Source: JAPLDA01 sp043783155
GTDB taxonomy: Bacteria > Bacteroidota > Bacteroidia > AKYH767-A > 2013-40CM-41-45
DNA: 20,885 bases
Direction of reading: 5' to 3'
NCBI GenBank assembly: GCA_043783155.1
Contig: JAYVZS010000133.1
Coordinates: forward strand, 1-20,885
Below are positions 1-6,946 of this stretch, in pieces. The first letter of the stretch is position 1; each line of letters opens with the position of its first letter. A program made the position numbers and the translations under genes. Under the pieces are notes generated by a model. It was not told the DNA's origin. It saw only the letters and a list, made by a program, of their open reading frames with translations, and searched no databases.

Positions 1-1
1 G

Positions 2-1072
2 TTTGATGCTGACGGTGACGGTTTGCTGGATTTGGTTGTCGGCAACTACGGAGTTTTTCAATGCGGCCCGGGCACAGAAAAGAGCGGGTTACATTTGTAC
101 AAAAATACCGGAAGCCTTGCTTTGCCGCAATACCAGCTGGTTGACAGCGACTATGCCGGAATCAATTCATTGTTTATTACAGGTCCGATCTATCCCGCTT
201 TTGGAGATATGAACGGAGATGGTAATAAGGACATGATCATTGGAGAAGCGGATGGTAAGTTGCAATACTTCAATAACTCCGGAGTCCCTGCCAATTTTCA
301 ACTCACCGGCGTCAACTACATGGGTATTGATGTTGGCAGTGCAAGTACGCCGCAGATTATAGATCTCAACCGCGACGGGTTACTCGATCTTGTAATAGGA
401 GCACAAAATGGTCACATCAATTATTACGAGAATATCGGAACGGCTGCATCACCATTGTTTTCCGCAGTAGCAACAAATAATACATTGGGTGGAATCATCA
501 TTCACTCGCTGGGAAGCACAACTTCCGGTTATACAGTGCCTTATTTTTTCTATTTGCAAAATCATATTAAACTCTTAGTGGGCTGCGAAGGAGGCGAAGT
601 GTATCTCTACGATAGCATTGATAATAATCTGAACGGAATTTTTCATTTGGCGGATTCTATCATTGACGGAACACAAGGTATTCGCCCCGGGTTCAATCTT
701 GCTGTAAGTGGCGGAGATCTGAATAATGATGGTTACACCGACATGCTTCTGGGTATATACACCGGAGGCGTTTGTATGTATTTGCAGAAAGATCCGAATG
801 TAGGCGTTCAGCAATTATCTTCTCATGAAACCGATCTGTTGGTTGCGCCCAATCCTGTTGATGAACAATGCGTGGTAGAGATTTTCGGCACACCTCCTTC
901 CGAAAAAAAACAATTGAATATGATGAACATATTCGGGCAAATGGTTTTCTCAAAAATATTTTCGTCCGACCGTTTTGTTTTTAATACGCATGAACTTCCT
1001 GCGGGCATCTACATTTTGCAAGTCAGTTCCTCAGGAAATACCATGACACGAAAACTGGTTGTTAAACATTAA
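2..1072 (+). CDS. FG-GAP/VCBS repeat protein with T9SS type A sorting domain (5' partial)
   Basis: The reading frame is open from base 2, so the true start lies upstream of the window; 356 residues are present. Four calcium-binding-loop motifs of the FG-GAP/VCBS type are visible, at about residues 2-10 (DADGDGLLD), 69-77 (DMNGDGNKD), 121-129 (DLNRDGLLD) and 239-247 (DLNNDGYTD). Each is followed by a hydrophobic strand and a glycine, as expected for beta-propeller blades. The last 75 or so residues, from about 281, form a T9SS type A sorting domain: an APNPV opening, IFGQ in the middle, a PAGIYILQV strand and a basic KLVVKH end. In the family such proteins cross the outer membrane through the T9SS and are anchored or released by the PorU sortase, a relative of which is encoded at 13756-18792. 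The cargo's own function is unknown; an adhesive or carbohydrate-binding role is only a guess. A plus-strand terminator follows at 1093-1165. Confidence 0.85.
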   Translation, partial: FDADGDGLLDLVVGNYGVFQCGPGTEKSGLHLYKNTGSLALPQYQLVDSDYAGINSLFITGPIYPAFGDMNGDGNKDMIIGEADGKLQYFNNSGVPANFQLTGVNYMGIDVGSASTPQIIDLNRDGLLDLVIGAQNGHINYYENIGTAASPLFSAVATNNTLGGIIIHSLGSTTSGYTVPYFFYLQNHIKLLVGCEGGEVYLYDSIDNNLNGIFHLADSIIDGTQGIRPGFNLAVSGGDLNNDGYTDMLLGIYTGGVCMYLQKDPNVGVQQLSSHETDLLVAPNPVDEQCVVEIFGTPPSEKKQLNMMNIFGQMVFSKIFSSDRFVFNTHELPAGIYILQVSSSGNTMTRKLVVKH

Positions 1073-1092
1073 ACATCTTTCCTGTTTTTTAC

Positions 1093-1165
1093 CACCGAGG
1101 CACAGAGATCACAAAGGGTCACAGATATTTCTTCGTATACTCCATGCCTCTATGGTGATTTTTTT
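1093..1165 (+). terminator. Probable intrinsic terminator after the FG-GAP gene
   Basis: CACCGAGGCA at 1093-1102 pairs with TGCCTC (1145-1150) plus GGTG (1154-1157), with a three-base bulge, giving ten pairs. A run of seven T follows at 1159-1165. The loop is long (about 42 bases), which weakens the case. The T-run is on the plus strand only, so it would end transcription of the FG-GAP gene and not of the converging serine hydrolase gene. The stem sequence resembles intergenic repeats of the type CACnGAGGCACAGAG seen in many genomes, so it could also be a repeat remnant. Confidence 0.45.
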
Positions 1166-1213
1166 GTCAACAGTATTTTGAAAGACATCTCTGTTTTGTT
1201 GATTGTGCCTGCT

Positions 1214-2257
1214 TCAGTTTGATTTACCGGATTCATCAAAAGTGACTTTTGAAATTTCGCTCAACACACCAGAGAGCTGCTTCATGTCGTGGCCTGACGA
1301 CATTATACCCAACAGGTAAGGATGCTGATCAACATAAAAAATTCCGACCTCGTGAAGCTGGCTTTCATTGTTCAGGATTCGTTCTCCGAACTTATGAGCG
1401 ACAGGAATGCTTGAGTTGATATTTCTAAGAATGCCTTCTTTATAGGTGCTTTTGGTTAAAAACTCCAGCGCCAATTCAGATTGATCGTCGTTTAAATAAC
1501 CACTGTTATAAAGGAGCCGGAAAAATTTGCTGTAGTCGATGATGTTCAGAAAATACTCAATTCCTTTTGAACTAAACAAAGACGGAGGTACTGAAATGCC
1601 GAAATCTGTAAAAAGTTTATTGTATACAGTCGCGTCGATGTTTTGAGCAATCATCGACATGGCATCGTTGTCGGAATATTGAATCATGTACTGGAGCAAC
1701 TCACGGATGCTGTATTGTTTATTTTCCTGCAAGTGAAAATCTTTGATGTTTTGATTGTAGTTGCCTTCGAAATGCTTTCCGAAGAAAACTTTTTTATCAA
1801 GTAACTTCGGATTACTACCCGCCTGTTTTAAAATGGTAATTAAGAGCGGGACTTTCATCAGACTTGCCGGATTATATTCCTTGTTTCCGTTGATCTCAAA
1901 CCACCAACCATCGTTTAGCTTACGGTAATAGACAGAAATATCTGTAATTGTATTGGCCGATTTTCCTGTCGCGATAATCCGGTTGATTTTATCTTTCAGG
2001 TTATTCAGTTCCGGGTTTTGACTCGGCAGATCAACAAGAAGCAAAGGATGAGTAAGTTTGAAATCTTTGAGACGTAACTGGTTCATCCGGTAGGCACAAT
2101 CTGTTGCAGGTGCCGACACCACTATTTTTTCCGTTGGTTTCGGAAAGAAAAAATAAACGGCGAAACCTGAAATCAATGCAGAGACAATTACAGCGAGGAA
2201 GGAAAATTTCTTCCTCAATAAATTATTACTCTTGAATTCTAAAGATGATGGTTGCAT
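1214..2257 (-). CDS. Membrane-anchored class A beta-lactamase-like serine hydrolase
   Basis: This 347-residue protein has the three active-site motifs of the serine beta-lactamase/penicillin-binding fold in the right order: SxxK as SLMK with Ser132 and Lys135, SDN at 195-197, and a KTG-type box as KFG at 289-291. One membrane segment lies at about residues 19-38, preceded by a basic stretch (RKK), so the catalytic domain should sit in the periplasm as an anchored protein. The catalytic domain is roughly residues 90-340. Family members hydrolyse or bind beta-lactam or peptidoglycan peptide bonds, but many Bacteroidota members have no tested substrate. The KFG box with Phe and the uncleaved anchor differ from typical secreted class A lactamases, so I call it beta-lactamase-like and not a resistance enzyme. 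The start is ATG. It is a single gene, convergent with the FG-GAP gene and separated from the next minus-strand gene by 322 bases. Confidence 0.85.
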   Translation of the reverse strand: MQPSSLEFKSNNLLRKKFSFLAVIVSALISGFAVYFFFPKPTEKIVVSAPATDCAYRMNQLRLKDFKLTHPLLLVDLPSQNPELNNLKDKINRIIATGKSANTITDISVYYRKLNDGWWFEINGNKEYNPASLMKVPLLITILKQAGSNPKLLDKKVFFGKHFEGNYNQNIKDFHLQENKQYSIRELLQYMIQYSDNDAMSMIAQNIDATVYNKLFTDFGISVPPSLFSSKGIEYFLNIIDYSKFFRLLYNSGYLNDDQSELALEFLTKSTYKEGILRNINSSIPVAHKFGERILNNESQLHEVGIFYVDQHPYLLGIMSSGHDMKQLSGVLSEISKVTFDESGKSN

Positions 2258-2421
2258 ACTGTTGTATTGATATAAAAAGAAGGGATTCGTTTACGTAACA
2301 GCGAATGTCGCTAATAATAACGTCAATAATCGTAAAAAATATTGTAGGAGGGATGAAATTTAAAACATTTCGAAATTTATTTCCATAGAGATTAAAAATA
2401 CGATCGCAACGCAGTCACCTC

Positions 2422-2439
2422 GTGTACTGGCCTGTACAC
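2422..2439. promoter_or_regulatory. 18-base near-palindrome, possible operator
   Basis: GTGTAC at 2422-2427 is exactly complementary to GTACAC at 2434-2439. The centre TGGCCT is itself palindromic except for one T/T mismatch pair. It lies about 165 bases upstream of the serine hydrolase start on the minus strand. The symmetry would suit a dimeric DNA-binding protein, but there is no second copy in the window, so a chance palindrome is quite possible. Confidence 0.2.
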
Positions 2440-2503
2440 AAGACTACGCTGAACCGGAGATCCATAAGTTCATCGGGCACGTTATACTCGTAAGGTAAAT
2501 AAG

Positions 2504-2578
2504 CGATTTAGGATTTTGAGATTTACGATTTACGCCGGAAACGCTAAATGGAAAATGTCAAAATCCTAAATTTTAAAA
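2504..2578 (+). repeat. Element B, left copy: nested double hairpin
   Basis: A perfect 14-base inverted repeat pairs ATTTAGGATTTTGA (2506-2519) with TCAAAATCCTAAAT (2558-2571). Inside it a second stem pairs ATTTACG (2528-2534) with CGCTAAAT (2542-2549, one bulged C). ATTTACG is itself doubled in tandem at 2521-2534. The element starts one base after the minus-strand stop codon at 2580, so it would form the 3' end of that mRNA and could act as a transcript-end stabiliser or terminator, although it has no T-run. A related copy in the same orientation is at 4219-4287. Confidence 0.65.
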
Positions 2579-2579
2579 A

Positions 2580-4061
2580 TCATTCCTTCACAAACCTCTT
2601 CACCACCTTCTCTTTATCAGAAAGCAATTCTAAAAAGTAAACCCCTTGCGAAAGTGAAGTTGTGTTAACTTCGAGGTACTCACCATTTTTTATAAAAGAA
2701 AAGTTTACAAAAATTTCCTGACCGAAAGCATCAAAGATTTTTACGTTTTTAATTTTAAAATTTTCGTTTATGGTAGCGTATAATATCCGAGTTACCGGAT
2801 TTGGAAAAAGATTTACATCTTCTCTGCCAACTGTCGTTTGCCAACTACCGGTTGATGTAACCGTATCGCATAAACTTCCCTGCCATGCGCCCAAATGATA
2901 ATTAGGAAGATTAGGAATACCGAAGTTATCGTAAGCCGGTAAGTGTACACAATGTTGACATACATGACATCCTAATCCCACGCTATCAGGATAATCAATC
3001 ACGTGTATATCTAAAGTCCCATTTGTACAACTCATGTATATTTTTCCATCAGGAGCTAACTGTGAAAGGTAAAATGATGTGGCTGCCGGTGGCTGAGGAG
3101 AATAAAATGTATCCCAAATTGCGACAGTTGTCTTAGTTGAAGGAATATTTGCAGCACTTAAGTCAAATTGATAAACATATGCTGTTGAAGAAACATAAAG
3201 AACTTGCGAACTGGAAGAAAAGGCGACGCCCCCTCCTGCTGCGTTATCATTTATTGATACATGAATAGGATTACTAAATATACCGTTGCAACGGTCAAAA
3301 TCAAAAATATCAAGATCATTTAAAGCATCATACATCGCGAACTTACTACCGTCAGGAGAAAAACATCCTTGGCCTAAAGCAGATGTCAGATTTGAACCAA
3401 TGTTTTGGTTAGACTGAAATTGAATGCCGGAAGGATCAATCAAATAAATATAATAACGATCAGTATGTCCTTCATGAAATACCACCCACCAATCCCTGCC
3501 ATTGCCATGCTTTACAGCTGTTATTCTTCCTGGAATTAGAACATCATTTAATAACACATTGTTCTTCGAAGTTACCGCACCTAAACCACCATTCAGACTC
3601 ATGTCAATTTCTGAATAATATATATGATGTGCATAAGCAACGCTGTCATCTACAGTTCCATGTAACAAATAGTATTTGCTGTTATCTCCAGGTCTTGGAA
3701 TTATCAATGCAGTTTGAGGAACAAACAAACCATTTAATCCGACAGAACTTGAGTAAAAACTTGGACTCAATCCTGAACCGTTCATCATGGTGTCATTGTT
3801 AGCATTAGCAATATAAACAGCATTGGTGTAAAACAATACGTTTCCTAATGAATCACACATTGTTGCTGAAACATCCCCAAAATTCATAGGACGATTGACA
3901 TATGAAATTACTCTGGACCCTGAATTGAAGTTAATATTAATTCCTCCAAATGGGGGACCGGCATAACTGTCGTATCCCATCATCCATAAATTATCTACTC
4001 CTTGAGAATAGCTTGAAAATCGAAGCAGGTAAAACAAAAAGACGAAAAATATTTTTTTCAC
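2580..4061 (-). CDS. Secreted protein with T9SS type A sorting domain
   Basis: This 493-residue protein begins with a typical signal peptide (basic MKK, a hydrophobic core to about residue 15, then SYSQG, probable cleavage near 19-20). Residues from about 21 to 400 are rich in short beta strands and aromatic/Gly motifs, consistent with a propeller-like fold, but I recognise no enzyme. A Cys/His cluster CHVCQHCVH occurs at about 365-373, followed by PNLPNYHLG, a segment common in Bacteroidota surface proteins. The C-terminal 77 or so residues (from about 417, NLFPNPV) form a T9SS type A sorting domain with IFDAFGQEI, GVYFLEL and a basic RFVKE end. The only suitable start is GTG at 4059-4061: the in-frame TGA lies a short way upstream and no ATG intervenes. 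A sequence close to the TAnnTTTG box (TACCTTTA) lies four bases before the GTG. Both ends of the gene are flanked by element B, and element A lies directly upstream. Confidence 0.85.
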   Translation of the reverse strand: MKKIFFVFLFYLLRFSSYSQGVDNLWMMGYDSYAGPPFGGININFNSGSRVISYVNRPMNFGDVSATMCDSLGNVLFYTNAVYIANANNDTMMNGSGLSPSFYSSSVGLNGLFVPQTALIIPRPGDNSKYYLLHGTVDDSVAYAHHIYYSEIDMSLNGGLGAVTSKNNVLLNDVLIPGRITAVKHGNGRDWWVVFHEGHTDRYYIYLIDPSGIQFQSNQNIGSNLTSALGQGCFSPDGSKFAMYDALNDLDIFDFDRCNGIFSNPIHVSINDNAAGGGVAFSSSSQVLYVSSTAYVYQFDLSAANIPSTKTTVAIWDTFYSPQPPAATSFYLSQLAPDGKIYMSCTNGTLDIHVIDYPDSVGLGCHVCQHCVHLPAYDNFGIPNLPNYHLGAWQGSLCDTVTSTGSWQTTVGREDVNLFPNPVTRILYATINENFKIKNVKIFDAFGQEIFVNFSFIKNGEYLEVNTTSLSQGVYFLELLSDKEKVVKRFVKE

Positions 4062-4077
4062 TGAATAAAGGTACTTA

Positions 4078-4176
4078 AATCAATGAGACTATCGTTTTAG
4101 AAACCCCGCTTTGGGGCGGGGTGTACTGAAACGATTAAGTCGAATTGATCCCGATAGCGAAGCGCATCGGGATCTG
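4078..4176 (+). repeat. Element A, copy 1: dispersed structured repeat
   Basis: This copy matches 20792-20885 over a left block of 28 identical bases and a right block of 52 bases with two differences. Hairpin 1 has an outer stem ATCGTTTTAG (4091-4100) with CTGAAACGAT (4126-4135), containing one G-T pair, and an inner stem ACCCCGC (4103-4109) with GCGGGGT (4116-4122). Hairpin 2 pairs GATCCCGAT (4147-4155) with ATCGGGATC (4166-4174), loop AGCGAAGCGC. Beyond 4176 the unit may continue with two imperfect direct repeats, 4176-4190 and 4206-4221, but copy 2 is cut by the window end so the right boundary is unknown. No open frame is shared. It could be a REP-like palindromic repeat, a small non-autonomous mobile element, or a non-coding RNA. 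The left edge is 17 bases from the cargo gene start codon. Confidence 0.8.
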
Positions 4177-4218
4177 GAAGTAACCCTCGAAACGGCCTTT
4201 CAAAAGGAAAGTAATTTT

Positions 4219-4287
4219 CGATTTGGGATTTTTGGATTTAGGATGTGCAATGAAAATCCTAAATGTCAAAATCCTAAATTTTTAAAC
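4219..4287 (+). repeat. Element B, right copy: nested double hairpin
   Basis: An outer stem pairs ATTTGGGATTTT (4221-4232) with AAAATCCTAAAT (4268-4279), 12 pairs with one G-T. An inner stem pairs ATTTAGGAT (4236-4244) with ATCCTAAAT (4256-4264), nine perfect pairs. The right arm and following bases, 4261-4282, are identical over 22 bases to 2553-2574 in the left copy; the inner stem and loop differ. Orientation is the same in both copies, so they form a direct repeat flanking the 493-residue cargo gene. Confidence 0.65.
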
Positions 4288-4361
4288 TACTCAGCATAGT
4301 TCAAAAAAAATAGCCGCCACTTTTTCAGAGACAGCCATTTTTAATATCAATGAGATGAAAA

Positions 4362-6551
4362 TTAATTTCCAAACTCCGACATGAACTTAATTCGCATTAA
4401 ACGAATGTCGTCGAGGGTATAATCATTTTCTCCAAGTTCATTTAATGCTTCTTCAGCAGAATCGCTTTCAGCGGTTTTAAAATAACTGAACACTTCACGC
4501 TGGCGGTCTTCATCAATTACCTCGTTGATGTAGTAGTTGATGTCGATGCGTGTACCGGAAGCAACGATGGATTCAATTTCACCAATCAGCTCGCTCATCT
4601 TCATCCCTTTCGCAACCGACATATCATTCAATGAAATCTTCCGGTCGATGTTCTGGATGAAATAAACTTTCAATCCTGATTTATTGACAACCGATTTCAC
4701 GACCATGTCCATCGGACGGTCAATTTCATTTTCCTCCACATATTTTGAAATGAGATCGAGGAACGGCTTACCAAACTTCGCTGCTTTCCCTGATCCTACA
4801 CCGGTGATGTTTTTCAACTCTTCCATGTTGATCGGGTACTGGATAGCCATCTCTTCAAGAGAAGGATCCTGGAAGACCACAAAAGGCGGCACATTTTTCT
4901 GCTTCGCTATTTTCTTACGCAGGTCTTTCAGCGACGCGAATAACTCGGCATCAGCGGCTGCCGTTCCTCCGCTGCCAAACTCATCATCGTCATCAGCATC
5001 CACGTTGCTGTAATCGTTGTCTTCTACAACCTGGATAGCAACTGGTTTTTTAAGGTACGCTTTTCCTTTATCCGTCAGTTTTAATGTTCCGTACGTTTCA
5101 ATGTCTTTTGAGAGGAAGCCCGCAAGCAATCCCTGCCGGATAATAGCCGTCCAGAATTTTGGTTCACGATCACTTCCTTCTCCGCAAATTTCAAGTTGGT
5201 CGTGGCCATGCAATTTCACCGCCTGTTCCATCTTGCCTGTGATTACATGCACCACATGTTCTGATGCAAATTTTTCTTTGATGGCTTTAATGGTTTCAAG
5301 TACAGTACACATTTCATCCTGTCCGTTGAAACTCTTTTTAGGATGCAGGCAGTTGTCGCAATTACCGCAGTTGGTTTTCTCATATCGCTCGCCGAAATAA
5401 TTCAGCAATACTTTTCTGCGGCAAACAGAGGTCTCGGCATACCCAACCGTTTCAAGAAGCAATTGTTTCCCGATTTCCTGTTCAGCCACCGGCTTGCCTT
5501 TCATAAACTTCTCCAGCTTCTCAATGTCTTTGTAACTATAGAAAGTGACGCATTTGCCTTCGCGCCCGTCTCTTCCTGAACGACCGGTTTCCTGGTAATA
5601 TCCTTCGAGACTTTTTGGAATGTCGTGATGAACAACAAAACGCACATCCGGTTTGTCGATACCCATTCCGAATGCAATGGTGGCGACGATCACCTCAATT
5701 TCTTCCATCAGGAATTTATCCTGTGTAGCCGCTCGCACGGGGGCTTCAAGGCCGGCATGGTAAGGCAAGGCACGGATTCCGTTTACACTAAGTGTAGAAG
5801 CAACTTCTTCCACTTTTTTCCTGCTCAGGCAATAAATAATTCCTGATTTTCCCATGTTCTGTTTTACAAAGCGGATGATCTCTTTGATCACATCTACTTT
5901 CGGGCGCACTTCGTAATACAGGTTTGCGCGGTTGAACGATGCCTTGAAAACAGTGGCATCCATCATCGTCAGGTTTTTCTGAATATCAAGCTGAACTTTT
6001 GGGGTAGCGGTAGCGGTAAGCGCGATGATCGGAACAGTACCGATGGCTTCAATGATCGGACGAAGTCTTCTGTATTCAGGCCGGAAGTCGTGACCCCATT
6101 CTGAAATACAATGTGCTTCGTCGATCGCGAAAAAAGAAATGTTGATGCCTTTCAGGAATTCAACATTCTCTTCTTTGGTTAATGATTCGGGTGCAACGTA
6201 TAATAGTTTTGTCTTTCCTCTTTTCACATCGTTCCGCACATTCGCCATCTCGGTTTTGTTGAGCGACGAATTCAGGAAATGCGCGATGCCATCTTCACTG
6301 CTGAAACCGCGCATGGCATCCACCTGGTTTTTCATTAAAGCGATGAGTGGAGAAACAACAATGGCCGTACCTTCCATGATAAGCGATGGAAGCTGGTAAC
6401 ACATACTCTTGCCACCACCGGTCGGCATGATCACGAATGTATCATTCCCTGCCAGTAAATTTTGAATGATTGCTTCCTGGTCTCCCTTAAATTTATTAAA
6501 GCCGAAATACTTCTGTAAATACTCGCTTAATGGTCTTTCTGCAACTAACAT
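4362..6551 (-). CDS. recQ: ATP-dependent DNA helicase RecQ
   Basis: RecQ unwinds DNA 3' to 5' in recombination and repair of stalled forks. Residues below count from a GTG at 6558-6560; I prefer the ATG three codons downstream (6551), which removes three residues. Walker A is TGGGKS at 47-52, the DEAH box at 147-150 within AIDEAHCISEWGHDFRPEY, motif III around TATATP (182-187), and motif VI QETGRSGRDG at 323-332. The RQC zinc site has Cys380, 398, 401 and 404 (CGNCDNC). A winged-helix region follows to about 505, then a very acidic linker DADDDDEF (521-528). The HRDC domain spans about 537-612, including ITGVGSGKAAKFGKPF. A further 115 residues follow, probably the helix-turn-helix extension found in many Bacteroidota RecQ proteins. 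At about 730 residues it is longer than E. coli RecQ (about 610) because of this extension. No gene is coupled to it. Confidence 0.97.
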   Translation of the reverse strand: MLVAERPLSEYLQKYFGFNKFKGDQEAIIQNLLAGNDTFVIMPTGGGKSMCYQLPSLIMEGTAIVVSPLIALMKNQVDAMRGFSSEDGIAHFLNSSLNKTEMANVRNDVKRGKTKLLYVAPESLTKEENVEFLKGINISFFAIDEAHCISEWGHDFRPEYRRLRPIIEAIGTVPIIALTATATPKVQLDIQKNLTMMDATVFKASFNRANLYYEVRPKVDVIKEIIRFVKQNMGKSGIIYCLSRKKVEEVASTLSVNGIRALPYHAGLEAPVRAATQDKFLMEEIEVIVATIAFGMGIDKPDVRFVVHHDIPKSLEGYYQETGRSGRDGREGKCVTFYSYKDIEKLEKFMKGKPVAEQEIGKQLLLETVGYAETSVCRRKVLLNYFGERYEKTNCGNCDNCLHPKKSFNGQDEMCTVLETIKAIKEKFASEHVVHVITGKMEQAVKLHGHDQLEICGEGSDREPKFWTAIIRQGLLAGFLSKDIETYGTLKLTDKGKAYLKKPVAIQVVEDNDYSNVDADDDDEFGSGGTAAADAELFASLKDLRKKIAKQKNVPPFVVFQDPSLEEMAIQYPINMEELKNITGVGSGKAAKFGKPFLDLISKYVEENEIDRPMDMVVKSVVNKSGLKVYFIQNIDRKISLNDMSVAKGMKMSELIGEIESIVASGTRIDINYYINEVIDEDRQREVFSYFKTAESDSAEEALNELGENDYTLDDIRLMRIKFMSEFGN

Positions 6552-6876
6552 ATTCTTCACTACTATTATTACTTAAGATTAATTTTGTGATAAATATAAA
6601 TGTTTTTTTTGAAACTGCAAGTGAATTGAACGTGATTGATTCTGAATTATTCTACACTTTCAAAACAATGCAGTAAATTTAAGGAGTTGGTGTTCAAGGC
6701 AGTGGAATCAGGCAGTAGGCGGTTTGACGATTCGATAAGTTGATGATTTGATACTAATATTTGGTGAACTCTTTTGCAGTCGAGGGTAAATTATGTGTCA
6801 AAAAAACTTCTTTGATTTTCCTTTTATTCTTCCGGTAATTTCTTCTTTCCCTATCATAAGCATCCTCTAATCCAAC

Positions 6877-6912
6877 TCCTGCCTTCCATCTTCCTGCCTT
6901 CCATCTTCCATC
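6877..6912. repeat. 15-base tandem repeat, about 2.4 units
   Basis: The unit TCCTGCCTTCCATCT occurs at 6877-6891 and, without change, at 6892-6906; TCCATC after it begins a degenerate third unit. It lies 22 bases upstream of the tatC promoter box, so copy-number change could alter spacing to upstream elements. It is more simply read as a short slippage-prone repeat. Confidence 0.7.
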
Positions 6913-6933
6913 ACCCAACTTCAAAGGAAAGAA

Positions 6934-6941
6934 TATCTTTG
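6934..6941 (+). promoter_or_regulatory. -7 promoter box TATCTTTG directly before tatC
   Basis: TATCTTTG matches the Bacteroidota -7 consensus TAnnTTTG exactly. The ATG of tatC starts six bases after it (6947), so transcription would begin at or next to the start codon, giving a leaderless or nearly leaderless mRNA. No good -33 TTG box is seen at the usual 19-21 base distance, which lowers confidence. A purine stretch AAAGGAAAG at 6923-6931 could alternatively be a ribosome binding site, but it is 15 bases from the ATG. Confidence 0.45.
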
Positions 6942-6946
6942 CGCGC

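Larger units (their letters stand above)
2258..2579. other. Intergenic region of 322 bases: hydrolase promoter side and element B
   Basis: I see no gene here. The part next to 2257 is the 5' side of the minus-strand serine hydrolase gene; I found no convincing TAnnTTTG box. A near-palindrome, GTGTAC-TGGCCT-GTACAC, sits at 2422-2439. The last 75 bases are element B, listed separately, directly behind the stop codon of the 493-residue cargo gene. Confidence 0.6.
4062..4361. other. Intergenic region of 300 bases, almost all repeat elements
   Basis: The spacer between the start of the cargo gene and the stop of recQ is filled by element A (4078-4176, perhaps to about 4218) and element B (4219-4287), followed by an A-run at 4303-4310. 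A 62-codon open frame at 4111-4299 runs through both repeats and is not considered a gene. I find no clear terminator behind recQ on the minus strand, although the A-run would give eight U in that transcript. Confidence 0.6.
6552..6946. other. Divergent recQ-tatC intergenic region, 395 bases
   Basis: I see no gene. The recQ side is very AT-rich with a run of eight T at 6603-6610. The middle has short repetitive text typical of decaying intergenic DNA (CAGTGGAATCAGGCAGTAGG, then GATT-rich copies). Next to tatC lie a 15-base tandem repeat (6877-6912) and a -7 promoter box (6934-6941). A 64-codon frame on the minus strand over 6754-6948 translates the tandem repeat into GRWKAGRWKAG and is rejected as a gene. 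Confidence 0.6.

Noticed and set aside
2504..4287. Cargo gene with flanking element B as a transposon or integron cassette
   Set aside because: The repeats are direct, not terminal inverted repeats; no transposase or integrase and no target-site duplication are visible. Kept only as a finding to test.
4111..4299. 62-codon plus-strand open frame between the cargo gene and recQ
   Set aside because: It runs through element A and element B, its composition follows the repeats, and the frame is not kept in the second copy of element A because the inner stem differs in length.
4346..4355. ATCAATGAGA near the end of recQ as a third start of element A
   Set aside because: Only ten bases match the left edge of element A and the following stem is absent.
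4684..6399. Several long plus-strand frames inside recQ
   Set aside because: They are opposite-strand shadows of a clearly conserved gene with full helicase motifs.
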